41,674 nt of DNA, from assembly GCA_964454015.1 (NCBI GenBank), contig CAYVQF010000054.1, forward strand, positions 1 through 41,674, in the 5' to 3' direction. A model generated the notes under the pieces. That model had not been told where the DNA came from, ran no database searches, and worked only from the letters and a program-made list of their open reading frames with translations. The stretch comes from CAYVQF01 sp964454015 (GTDB lineage Bacteria > Myxococcota_A > Bradymonadia > UBA4248). Shown one piece after another: positions 9,101 through 17,800 of the stretch. Within the stretch, counting starts at the first letter, position 1; every line of letters starts with the position of its first letter. A program made the translations under genes and the position numbers.

Positions 9101-10668
9101 TCGTCCTCTCCAGCCCGCACTGCCGCGAGACGTTTGGCGATGCGGCGAGCGGCAGCGACCAGGAAGTGGCCGGAGCCGCACGCCGGGTCGCACACCTTGA
9201 GGTCGAGGATGGCTGCTTCGGTATTCGGCTTCTTGCTCGCCTCGTCTAGGACCGGGTCGAGGGCCGAGTTCAATAGGCAGTCCACCAGCACGGTCGGGGT
9301 GTAGTAGCTGCCGGTTGTTTTTCGCTCATGGCCGGCAGCGGTCTCCAGCGCGAATGTGCCGGCCTCCTTGTTCATCCTTGGATGCAGCTCGAGCAGGCCC
9401 TCGTAGATGCTGCCAAGCTCGTCGGCGCCGACGTTGCGCCAGTTCACGGCGTAGCGGGTTCGCCCCTCCTCGATGTTGGACATCTGCCGGAACGCGTCAA
9501 GGAGGTGCTCGTTGCCGCACTCCGCTTCCATCAGCCACGGACAGGCAGTCGGTCCCCAGAGGCGGCTGCCCAGCGCGGGCAGCGCCAGCTCGGGGCAGCC
9601 GTCGTCGAGCTTGGACATGACGAGCCGCAGCCCCCGCCACAGATCGCCGTGCGGACCGCCCCGCCGCTTGTCGGCCAGCTCGCGGAGACGGCGCGTGGCG
9701 TAGAAGCGGAGGTAGCGGCTCTTCGCTGAATCATCCGCGTCCGGCGCGAGCAGCGCATCTCGCTCCTCGGCGACGAAGAGGAAGATAAGGCGGTACACGA
9801 GCCGCAGGATCTGGCGGTAGTACTCCTGCTTGTCGAGCTCGCCCGACTCCAGCGCCTGGAGCAGCTTCGTGTTGGCTCGATTGGCCAGGAAGCCCGTGCC
9901 GAAAGCCTCGATCGCCTTCTCGACCCCGCCACGCAGCTTGTCGAGGGCGCGGACGCCTTCATCGCGCGAAGTGTTGAACCAGAGCTCGAGCCAGCAGTCC
10001 TCGGGCTTGTCGGCCTCGACACGGCTCTGGTGGCATACCATCCAGAGCAGGAGGAACTCGCTGTACTGCTCGCCCTCCATGATCGCCTGGAGGTCGAACT
10101 CCACGTAGGCCTGGCGGGTGAGGCTGTGGTGGTCGCGCAGGACACGGAGATGTAGGCCGTTGGAGACGAAGCCCCACAGATGGTGCTGCGAACGGTTCAG
10201 GAAGTCCTGGACCAGACCATGCGGAGATGCCTTGGCCGCGCCGACGACGCCCGCCTGCCGCCGATCGAGATCCACCCCGACGCCGAGCAGGTGGATCGGC
10301 GAGTGGTGCCACAGGTGCGAGACGGCGAAGCTCTTGCCTTCGGTCTCGATGGTTTGCGCCTTGGGCAGACGGCCGTAGCCGAGCTCCTGGAACAGCGGGA
10401 GGAGCCACCGGTCTCGGGTGAGCCCCGTGGCCAAGGCCGCGTCGGGCACTTTGCCCAGCGCCTCCTGGAACGCGCGCCACGCGCCGATCAACCGGCTCCA
10501 AGCGCGGTTGACGGCCTCGCCGATCCGCTCGTGGGGTCCAAGGTGGTAGGTATCGGGCATGAGCCCGGGCAGGTTCTTGTCTCCGGCCTGGATGCGGGAC
10601 AGCACGTCTTGGGGCAACAGGCCGCCTTCGGTGCGCACGCTGCTGAACTGGTGGTTGCGGCGGCTCAT
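6130..10668 (-). CDS. Large Eco57I-type N6-adenine DNA methyltransferase of the defence operon
   Basis: A 1512-residue protein. The long N-terminal region is helical. The methylase core starts near 445 with KTTGSYYTP, then the SAM-binding motif I DPACGSGHF at about 494-502, GVDVNPMAVELCKVSLW, and the catalytic motif IV NPPW at 776-779. A target-recognition/specificity-like C-terminal half includes HLTYSYLKQLPVLPP. This architecture is that of Eco57I/PglX-like gamma-class adenine methylases. No nuclease motif is visible in it, so restriction, if any, must come from partners. I chose the ATG at 10668 rather than the one at 10686 because it forms an ATGA overlap with the preceding DUF1016 gene, as at the neighbouring junctions. 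It is the methylase of the Hma-like set and also resembles DrmMI of class 1 DISARM. Expected to methylate adenine at an unknown site. Confidence 0.88.
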   Translation of the reverse strand: MSRRNHQFSSVRTEGGLLPQDVLSRIQAGDKNLPGLMPDTYHLGPHERIGEAVNRAWSRLIGAWRAFQEALGKVPDAALATGLTRDRWLLPLFQELGYGRLPKAQTIETEGKSFAVSHLWHHSPIHLLGVGVDLDRRQAGVVGAAKASPHGLVQDFLNRSQHHLWGFVSNGLHLRVLRDHHSLTRQAYVEFDLQAIMEGEQYSEFLLLWMVCHQSRVEADKPEDCWLELWFNTSRDEGVRALDKLRGGVEKAIEAFGTGFLANRANTKLLQALESGELDKQEYYRQILRLVYRLIFLFVAEERDALLAPDADDSAKSRYLRFYATRRLRELADKRRGGPHGDLWRGLRLVMSKLDDGCPELALPALGSRLWGPTACPWLMEAECGNEHLLDAFRQMSNIEEGRTRYAVNWRNVGADELGSIYEGLLELHPRMNKEAGTFALETAAGHERKTTGSYYTPTVLVDCLLNSALDPVLDEASKKPNTEAAILDLKVCDPACGSGHFLVAAARRIAKRLAAVRAGEDEPSPREVQRALRDVVGRCIYGVDVNPMAVELCKVSLWMEAIEPGRPLSFLDSHIQCGNALLGATPALMARGIPDEAFKAIEGDEPRMASALKKRNRLERLGSRQATLYEAFDKADEADDDLVSIVGRAWAVEEAPDDEIGALRAKEARWDEFRRSVEFREGCFRADTWCAAFVWPKHSAELVTAAVTEELWRRLQRDASTVSGLTRQTVRELARSYRFFHWHLAFAQVFGELRGDFDERESAGWTGGFDVVLGNPPWERIKIQEKEFFSARAPDIAAAVNAAARKEAIARLEAQQPGLWADWQNALRQADGESNFVRDSGRYPLCGRGDVNTYSIFSEMNRGLLSPKGRAGFIVPSGIATDATTQHFFRSLVEQGQLTSLYSFWEIRRVFPDTDSRSSFALVSLAGTHHPGLAAEFAFDLRDVKELADSTRRFSLSAADISLLNPNTGTCPVFRSRRDAEITKAVYRRVPVLVREGSEERPEENPWGVSFRAMLHMANDSGLFRTREELAAAGWRLCGNVFERDGERLLPLLEAKMIHHFDHRFGDYADKPPESQSTALPTVPSPRLADPTYSITPRYWVPESEVDSRLAGRWEHGWLFGWRDICRSTDMRTVIASVVPRVAVGHTTPLMMPTMVAPTPWACCSANLASFIFDYLARQKIGGTHLTYSYLKQLPVLPPATYAGPAPWQPDSELAAWIGLRVLELSFTAWDLAAFALDLGWNGPPFRWDEERRFVLRAELDAAFFHLYGIARDDVAYIMETFPIVRRNDEKEHGSFRTRDAILTCYDQMQHAIETGMPYETVLDPLPADPRLAHPESTCPAWIPMPKPRQIEVPAMPATIPTLNPAEEAALCLWALLHANGGSIPRTQLARAFALQIRPALLERLAPADLAAKAGNWAQRVAHRNVAPGTLTDALRTLADRDGIRLTTDAASRSVVTTTPHTPPENQLHPWFRFEARLALSVLAALPPEPIQDVDATMSEVDRALLQEGSA

Positions 10669-11765
10669 GATTCGGGCTCCTCGCACGTCGCCTCCTCGGC
10701 CGGTACGAGTTGGGCGTAGAGTTCGTGAAGCTTCTTGCGGAGGATCTCCTTGCTGGGCAAAGCCGTCTGGTACTCGGCAACGAGCGTGGGGGAGCTGGTA
10801 CGCGCGAGCGCGTATTCGACGACCTCATCGTCCTTGGTGGCGCACAGCAGTACGCCGATCGAGGGCCGCTCGTGCGGCAGCTTCACATCGCGATCCAGGG
10901 CCTCCACATAGAAGCTGAGCTGCCCCAGGTCGGCCGGGCGAAATGCGCGAACTTTCAGCTCGAAGGCGACGAGGCAGGCCAGGCCGCGATGGAAGAAGAG
11001 CAGGTCGATCGCAAAGTCCTGATGGCCGACCTGCAGGGGATACTCGGATCCAACGAAGCAGAAGTCCCGTCCCAACTCATTGATGAAGCGGCCTAGGTTC
11101 CGCAAGAGCGCACCGTGCAGGTCTGCTTCGGAGTGATCCGGCGGCAAGCCCAGGAACTCGAGACTGTAGGCATTCTTGAACTCTGCCAGCGCTGCGGGAT
11201 GGAGTTGTGTCACCGCTGGTGACACTTGTGGGAGGGGCGCAGCACGAAGTGCGGCCCCACTTCGGAGCTGGCGTTCGAGTTCACGTTTGCTCCAGCGGCC
11301 CTGGATGGCCGCGACGACGTAGAACTCGCGCTCCTCAGGGTGTTTGGCCTGGCTGAGGATGATGAGGTGATGGGTCCACGGCAATTGTGTCACCAGTGGT
11401 GACACTCTCGCGTCGTTGCAATAGGCTTCGAAAAACTGTCTCATCCGAAAGAGGTTGCGGCGATTGAAGCCTCGTGCGTTCGGGTGCTTGTTTGCGATGG
11501 TTCGGGCGAGCACATCGACGACGCCATCGCCCCACTGGGCCGACCCAAGCTTCACGCTGATGTGTTCGCCGAGCTGCCAGTAAAGCCGGAGCAGCTCGGT
11601 GTTGACAGCCTGAAAGGCGCGGCGCTGGGCCGCCTCGATGAGGGCCAGCACTTCGTCGAATTCGCCAGCGGCCACGAGATCAGCGCTTGCTAGCGTGGAT
11701 GAATCACCAGGCTCACGCTTCATGCCGCGTTTTCTGAGACTCGAACGTCCGTCGCGCTCGCTCAT
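10665..11765 (-). CDS. DUF1016 (YhcG-type) PDDEXK nuclease embedded in the defence operon
   Basis: A 366-residue protein. Residues about 30-190 form the DUF1016 N-terminal winged-helix part (AVNTELLRLYWQLGEHIS, then RGFNRRNLFRMRQFFEAY and QLPWTHHLIIL). The C-terminal PDDEXK domain shows D254 in the QDFAIDLLFFHRG strand and E269-x-K271 in AFELKV, followed by LGQLSFYVEALDRD. The catalytic set D...ExK looks complete. Such proteins occur beside restriction-modification and other defence genes and are thought to be nucleases or nuclease-toxins. Both ends overlap their neighbours by ATGA. Two near-identical 17-bp palindromes lie inside the gene exactly 180 bp apart (separate entries). Confidence 0.88.
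   Translation of the reverse strand: MSERDGRSSLRKRGMKREPGDSSTLASADLVAAGEFDEVLALIEAAQRRAFQAVNTELLRLYWQLGEHISVKLGSAQWGDGVVDVLARTIANKHPNARGFNRRNLFRMRQFFEAYCNDARVSPLVTQLPWTHHLIILSQAKHPEEREFYVVAAIQGRWSKRELERQLRSGAALRAAPLPQVSPAVTQLHPAALAEFKNAYSLEFLGLPPDHSEADLHGALLRNLGRFINELGRDFCFVGSEYPLQVGHQDFAIDLLFFHRGLACLVAFELKVRAFRPADLGQLSFYVEALDRDVKLPHERPSIGVLLCATKDDEVVEYALARTSSPTLVAEYQTALPSKEILRKKLHELYAQLVPAEEATCEEPES
11208..11224. repeat. 17-bp palindrome inside the DUF1016 gene (copy 1)
   Basis: TGTCACC-GCT-GGTGACA is a perfect 7-bp inverted repeat around 3 bases. It encodes part of VSPAVTQL in the DUF1016 protein. A second copy differing only in the centre lies at 11388-11404. Confidence 0.6.
11388..11404. 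repeat. 17-bp palindrome inside the DUF1016 gene (copy 2)
   Basis: TGTCACC-AGT-GGTGACA is the same inverted repeat as at 11208-11224, 180 bp away and in the same reading frame, encoding VSPLVTQL. It could be a protein-binding site or simply a consequence of a repeated peptide motif. Confidence 0.6.
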
Positions 11766-14587
11766 CTCAGTTCTCCCATGGCAGCCGGCAGGTAGATGTA
11801 GACGCCGAGCACGTCGGCCGGTTTGTGGGCGTCCACTTTCAGGGCTCGCACGCCGCTCTTGGTCGCCTTGCGTACCCGCCGATGCGCGTCGAAGAGGGCC
11901 TTGCCGCGCGCCTCGGCGATCTGATCCAGGCGCGGCAGCAGGTCTTCGAAGCGCTCGATCACGCGGCGGAGGTGTGTTCGCGCCTGCTCCGCGTCGATGT
12001 TCGAGTCAGCGCCTAGGTCAAGCAGTGCCTCCAGGGAGTCGGACGGCAACCACTCGGCGCGCTCGGGGCTTCCGGTGAACCCGGCCAGCACCAGGTCCTC
12101 GGCGAGAAGCGGACGTTCCTTTCCGTCGCGTCCCTGATTGACGATGTGGAAGCGCATGCGCAGGAGGAGCAGCGTCGTGCGCAGCGTGACCGAGCTGGTC
12201 CGAACGACGCCGCAGCGTCGAGCTGGCCCAACAAGCGCCGAATCGAGCGCTGTCTCAAGGACGTGGGCGGCGAGGCCCTCGACGACGGGGTGGGTGCGCG
12301 TGAGCAGGAGAGAGCCCTTGCGCGGCTGGCCCGAGAACACGGCGCTCAAGCGCTCGCCGTGACCGACTGCATCCCTGAGGGCGCGCGGCGTCTCTCGTAG
12401 GTCCACCTGCAGCGGCTCGTCGCCGGAGACGACTGCGCCCAGTGTCCGGAGCGCCGTGCGCGTAAACCGGCGGACGTCTGCCTCGGCGCCGATCACACGG
12501 CGGACCTCGTCCAGCTCGGCGCGGACCTCGGTGTTCACCGCCGCCAGAAGTTGATTCTGCGCAAAGAGCGTGCGGCTGCGCTTCTCGCGGTCGACTGCGG
12601 CGTCCCACAGCTTGTCGAGCTCTGGAAACAGGCTGAGCTGTTGGACGGGACTCTCTCCACGAAGAAAGAGCCCCTGCTGGATCGCTTCTTCGATGACCTC
12701 GGAGTCGCTCGGGAGGGGGACCATGATGCCGAGCTGCTTGTGAATGGCCTTGTGCTTGCGCAGGAGGACCTGGAGCACGATGCCATCGACCGGGTTGTCC
12801 TGCCCGTAGTAGGTGAGCGTCCGAACCTTCTTCTGCGGCTGGCCGTACCGATCGACCCGGCCCTCGCGCTGCTCGTGGCGCGTCGGGTTCCAGGACAGAT
12901 CGTAATGCAACACGGCGTCGAAATGCTGCTGGAGGTTGATACCCTCACTCAGGCAATCCGTGCAGACCAGCACGCGCTTGTCGTGGGCCCCCAAGGCCTC
13001 GACGCGTCGCTCGCGCTCGTCCGGGGGCAGCAGACCCGTCACCGCCTCGACCACCACGCCCCTGCGCTCGAGCTTTTCACGCAGGAAAGTGGCCACGTAC
13101 GCCACGGTCGGGATGAAGCGGCAGAACAGGATCGGGGCGTAGCCGTCGCCTAGAAACTGCTCTACCAGCTCGAAGGCTCGGGCGAGCTTGGCATCTCCCT
13201 TGCCGGCGAGAGTGTCGGCTTCGCGGGCGAGACGAAGAAGACGCTCACGCTCACCCGCTTCCTCCTCCCCAGTCTCGGTGCCTGGTATGACGTCGATTCC
13301 CTCGGCGTTGTCCTCGTCGAGATCGAGTACGGCACGGCGTCCCTCTTCGTCGACCTGCTCTACGGTCTCGCCATCAGCCGTCGCCGACCGGCTGCGGAGT
13401 GTGGCCGCGGCAGCAGCAGGGCTGGAAGCGAGCGCACGAAGGAGGGCCAGGGCGGACCACCAGCGAACCCGTTGCCGACGCTTCTCCAGCGTGTCATCGA
13501 GCACGCTCTCGCGGCAGAAAGCCAGGACACGGTCGAAATAACGGCGGTACTCAGCGGTCAGGGTGTAGTGGCTCTCGGCGATCTCCCGCTGCGGGAAAGG
13601 TGTGACCGTATCGAGGTACGCCTCGAGGTCAGCCCTGCGTCGCTGCACGAAGTGGCGGGCTAGCCCTTCGCGATGCTTCCGGTTTTCCTCGCCCGAGAGG
13701 TCGACGGGGAGGCTGGCGAAGCGCGGGTCCAGCAGTGACAGCAGTGATCGAAAGGTTTCCTCGTTGCCGCTATGGGGGGTGGCGGTTATCAAAATGAGGT
13801 GGCGCGAAGCCCCATCCTCCGTGTTGGGTGCGACCAGAGCGCGGAGCAGCTCGTGTCGTTGCTGGCTCGCGCTTCGACCCGGTGCTGCGGCGCAAGTGTG
13901 GGCTTCGTCAACGATGACCAGATCCGGGCTCGTGCGGAGGAACTCGTCGCGCCTCTTGTCGCTCTTGATGTAGTCCGTGGAGACCACGGTGAAGGCATAC
14001 CTTTCGAAGAGCGACTCATCCTGCCGGCAACTTCGCTCGAGGCGAGCCGCCGTCGCCGACAGCACGAGCTCCGCGTGGATGTGAAACTGTTCGGCGAGGG
14101 CCTTCTGCCACTGCTCGGCGAGGTGCGGCGGACAGAGAACGGAAAGCCCGCGGACCTCCCCGCGGTCGATGAGCTCGCGCGCCACCAGGCAGGCTTCCAC
14201 CGTCTTGCCGATCCCGACGTCGTCCGCGATGAGCATGCGGATCGGATCGAGCTTCAGCGCCATCAACAGCGGCACGAGCTGATACGGCCTGGGTTCCACC
14301 GCGACGCGGGCCAGCGAACGGAACGGACCCGCGCCGGAGCGGAAGCCCAGCCGGACGGCATCGCGAAGCAAGCCACACGACAGGTGGTTGCCCAGATCGC
14401 TTGCCGGGTCCGGCAGATGGAAGTTGGCCGACTCGACGGTCTCCAGCGGCAGGTAGATTCCGGTGACTTCGTCCTCGGTCCCACCCAGGGGGCGCAACAG
14501 GAGAAGCCCCGGTTCGTCGTTGCTCTCGGGAAGGACGACCCACTCCCGGCCCCGCGCCCGCACCAGTGCGCCCACGTCGAAGCTCAT
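11762..14587 (-). CDS. SNF2-type superfamily 2 helicase of the defence operon (DrmD/Hma helicase-like)
   Basis: A 941-residue protein. The N-terminus GALVRARGREWVVLPES followed by LLLRPLGG is, to my recollection, typical of the helicases paired with Eco57I-type methylases in class 1 DISARM (DrmD) and Hma-like loci. The helicase core has PRPYQLVPLL (Q-motif region), Walker A ADDVGIGKT at about 121-129, DEAH at 227-230, and TATPHSG. The second RecA domain contains LVCTDCLSEGINLQ and QREGRVDRYGQ near 560-600. The long C-terminal part is helical. It is predicted to translocate on double-stranded DNA using ATP. The start overlaps the stop of the preceding 78-codon gene as ATGA, and its stop overlaps the DUF1016 start. 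Confidence 0.9.
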   Translation of the reverse strand: MSFDVGALVRARGREWVVLPESNDEPGLLLLRPLGGTEDEVTGIYLPLETVESANFHLPDPASDLGNHLSCGLLRDAVRLGFRSGAGPFRSLARVAVEPRPYQLVPLLMALKLDPIRMLIADDVGIGKTVEACLVARELIDRGEVRGLSVLCPPHLAEQWQKALAEQFHIHAELVLSATAARLERSCRQDESLFERYAFTVVSTDYIKSDKRRDEFLRTSPDLVIVDEAHTCAAAPGRSASQQRHELLRALVAPNTEDGASRHLILITATPHSGNEETFRSLLSLLDPRFASLPVDLSGEENRKHREGLARHFVQRRRADLEAYLDTVTPFPQREIAESHYTLTAEYRRYFDRVLAFCRESVLDDTLEKRRQRVRWWSALALLRALASSPAAAAATLRSRSATADGETVEQVDEEGRRAVLDLDEDNAEGIDVIPGTETGEEEAGERERLLRLAREADTLAGKGDAKLARAFELVEQFLGDGYAPILFCRFIPTVAYVATFLREKLERRGVVVEAVTGLLPPDERERRVEALGAHDKRVLVCTDCLSEGINLQQHFDAVLHYDLSWNPTRHEQREGRVDRYGQPQKKVRTLTYYGQDNPVDGIVLQVLLRKHKAIHKQLGIMVPLPSDSEVIEEAIQQGLFLRGESPVQQLSLFPELDKLWDAAVDREKRSRTLFAQNQLLAAVNTEVRAELDEVRRVIGAEADVRRFTRTALRTLGAVVSGDEPLQVDLRETPRALRDAVGHGERLSAVFSGQPRKGSLLLTRTHPVVEGLAAHVLETALDSALVGPARRCGVVRTSSVTLRTTLLLLRMRFHIVNQGRDGKERPLLAEDLVLAGFTGSPERAEWLPSDSLEALLDLGADSNIDAEQARTHLRRVIERFEDLLPRLDQIAEARGKALFDAHRRVRKATKSGVRALKVDAHKPADVLGVYIYLPAAMGELR

Positions 14588-14820
14588 CTCGGGTCTCCTT
14601 CTGCCTCGCCGACGAAGGCCTCGATGAATCGACTTGGCCGTCCGTTCCAGCTCGCGACGAGCTCATCGCGCGCCCGGGTCAGACGCTCCAGACTGATCCC
14701 CGGGCTTGCGGGGTTGGCCCGAAAAGCTGTGATAAATTCGATGACGCGAGCCTGATCGTTTGCCGTGAGCTGGCCGAGGGAGGCGAAGCGCTGCGGGGCG
14801 ATGAGAAGGTTTGTTGCCAT
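14584..14820 (-). CDS. Small protein resembling the N-terminal half of a RelE-like fold
   Basis: A 78-residue protein with a conserved-looking start (LLIAPQRFASLGQLTANDQA, then VIEFITAFRANPASPGISLE and RLTRARDE). This resembles the first two helices of RelE/ParE-like domains found alone or fused to UvrD-type helicases. The second half, which in those domains forms the toxin sheet, is short and diverged (SWNGRPSRFIEAFVG), so an active RNase toxin is unlikely. It begins 2 bp after the preceding helicase stop and ends in an ATGA overlap with the SNF2 helicase, so translation is coupled. Intact because both junctions are tidy; possibly an adaptor or regulator of the helicase. No firm function. 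Confidence 0.7.
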   Translation of the reverse strand: MATNLLIAPQRFASLGQLTANDQARVIEFITAFRANPASPGISLERLTRARDELVASWNGRPSRFIEAFVGEAEGDPR

Positions 14821-14822
14821 AA

Positions 14823-17800
14823 CTATTCATCCAATGCTGCGAGTACGCGAGAGACAAAGGTCGATTCGGTTGCTTGGCCGCGAACGACCCGGTGGCCTTG
14901 ATTTGCCAAAGCATTGGCCACTTCAGAGGCACTGGCACGCACATCGTCCACCAAGCGGACAGTCCGATTTCCTCGATGGACTGTGGCAAGATCGAGATCA
15001 AGCACGCGACCGCTATACATCACTTCGTTGCCAGGTTCGACCGCCACTCCTTCGGACTCCGCAAGCTGCATCATCGTGGAGCGCCATTCGGGCTCGAAGT
15101 CATCCAGTTCGAAGCGCGGGGCTCGTGACTCGGCTGCGACGACGGGGTCTGGTTCGGCTGCCGGCCTCCCAAACAGAGAGGGGTATCGGCCCAGGATGGG
15201 CTCCCACTCGCCGGCATGGTGGAAGCGGATGACGGTCAGACCGTGGTCTTCGAGTGTGTCCTGCTGCCGGTCGTCTTTCGCTCGTTGCTCGGGTTCGTCG
15301 TGACGTGGGCCGTCGATGAAGACGGCAGCCCCCTCGTCTCGGTAAAGGAAGTCCGGTCGAACGCTGCAGCTCTCGATGAGGCGCTGGGCATCGCTCGGTA
15401 GCTTGAGTTGGAGTCGATCGACCAGGCGCAGCCACCGTCGCTCCAGCTCCGACTGGCACAGGTTGAGTAGGCGCGTGAGCTGGTCGTCGCGGGGGATTGG
15501 CACCGGCGAGGTTCGCACGGTGGCGCCAATCCACGGTTGCAGAATGCCGGGCAGCAGCAGGCGATCGAGTAGCCGATGGTCGCGCTGGTTGTAGTACGAC
15601 AGCAAGCAGTCGTAGCAGGCTGCCTCGCAGTCCTCCCTCGCTCCCTTGGCGCGGCGCTGGTCCTCGCCCGTGTCGGCATCAAAATGGCCGATCTCCATGG
15701 CCAGGCGCGCCACGGCGGGCAGCGCGGTCGGGTCTTCGACCAGGCGACGCAGCACACCTGCTCCCCCCTCAGATGACTCGTAGAGCAGGATTTGCTGGCG
15801 ATCGTCCGAGCTGGGGAGTGCCTCGGTGGCGAGCTCGCGATCCTCGAGCTGAAAGTGCACCTGGATGGCGGTCTTGAGTGCGGCCTCGAGGGACGCCATC
15901 TGGGCTGCAGCAAGCTCTCCCGCGGGGCGGATCAGGATGCAGTTACGACTGTCCTCGACATAGGGGACAACGCGTTCCACACGCGGCGACAACGGATCGT
16001 CGGGGTCGTCGTCGACGACCTGGCTCTTGGCCCAGAAGCCCCGTTCGATATCGAGCACGTATCCGGTTTGATCCTTGTCCTTTCGCCGACGCCAGCCCAG
16101 GTTCATGCGCCACAGCGTAGCGGCATGGCCATAGACCAAGGTGGCAAGTGGGGCACCGTCTTCGGCGATGACCTCTGCCTGTCTAGCCGACACGACGCCA
16201 CCGCGACGGGCGAAACGGACGCCCGTCTTGAGCTCGTAGCCAAGTCGGAAGCGCTCCTCCTCGTCGGAGTTGATCCGGTCCCGGCGCCTCGTGGCCACGT
16301 TCTGCATGCGGAAGAGGTTGTCGTATGCGGGTGGCAGTCTCGCACTGCAGTTCTCGCACAGGTCGGGACCCGGCTCGTCTTCGAGCGGGTGGATGTAGCC
16401 ACAGCTCTCGCACTGGATGGCGCGCCGCTTGATGTTGGTGCTGTTCTCGTCCCCATCGACAGGCAGGATCACCTTGTTAATGACGTAGCGAGAGCCCTCG
16501 TGATAAATGATACTGCGTGGACCAAACTCGCTGATCGCGAGGAAACGTGGCCGGGTGAGGAACTCGTCCCTTCCCTGCTGTTGACGGCGACCGGGCAGGA
16601 ACGCGGACAGTGGCAGTCGCGGGAAGTTGTAGCCCGGCAGGAATCCCTCGCTGGCGAAGTAGCGGTAGCTGTAGAAGTCGGAATGCGTCGAGGCCGACGT
16701 CTCGAGCAGAAGTCTCAATTGTGCCTCGGCCTCGGCTCGGAGTCGCTTGGCGCTTTCACGGTCCTTGGGATCGCGAGAAGGATCGAGAATGATCCGGTGT
16801 TGTCGCTTCGACTGGTTCAGCGCGGCCATGTAGAGACCGCGCCACCGGCGGCAGGCGTTGTCGAAGCTGGTGGGAATCTGCACGAGGACACGGTCGAGCC
16901 AATCTTCCGGGTCGCCATCCGGCGCCACCAGCTCGGTGATCGCCTCACCGAGCGCTTCACGCGCCGCGCCGCGGGCATTCTCACGCGCCGAGAGGTTGGC
17001 GAGAGCATCAATCACCTTGGGTAGTAGGCGCAGCGTCGGCGTGTCGCCGCTGACATCGAGGACGTCGCTCAGCGAGCTTCCGAGTGAGAGCTTTGAGGCG
17101 CCAAGCCAGATCGCGTGAACGTGGGCGCGGATCAGATCCTCGTTGCCCAAATCGAGGCGCGGGGTCGTCACCGAGCCGGCGACCATGTTCTCCGGGCGCT
17201 TGAAGAAGTACTGGTCGTGAGGGCTGCCTGCAGAGCAGTAGGAGAAGACGAAGGCGGGCTGTCCGCTCCGGCCTGCACGCCCGCTGCGCTGGGCGTAGTT
17301 GGCTGGCGTCGGTGGGACGTTGCGCATGTTGACGACGTTGAGCTGCGAGATGTCGACGCCAAGCTCCATCGTCGGAGAGCAATAGAGGATGGGCAGGTCA
17401 GCGCTACGGAACTTCTCTTCGCGCCGCTCGCGGACCTCGCTCGGCACCTGTGCAGTATGCTCGCGCGCCTCGAGGTTCTTCAGGTCATCTGTCTCGCCTC
17501 GGTAGAACTCGGTGAAGAACGGGTTGGTCCTCAACCCGTCATCGGGCTTGCGAGGCACCCGCACCGGGTCGTGGAAGCCGCAAGATCCCGTGCCAGGGCG
17601 CCAGATAAGCGCCGCAGCATTGAGCTGGTAGCCCCCGACGTCGCCCTCCTCACGCGGATCCAAGGTGCGATGAACGAGGCCGGGGATGGTGAGCTGCTCG
17701 CAGAGCTGCGGGATGATCTCCGCGACGTCCTCGAGCTTCAGTTGTTCAAGCCACTCCTGGAACGTGCCCGGGCGTTTGAGGAAGAGCCCAAAGCCGCCGC

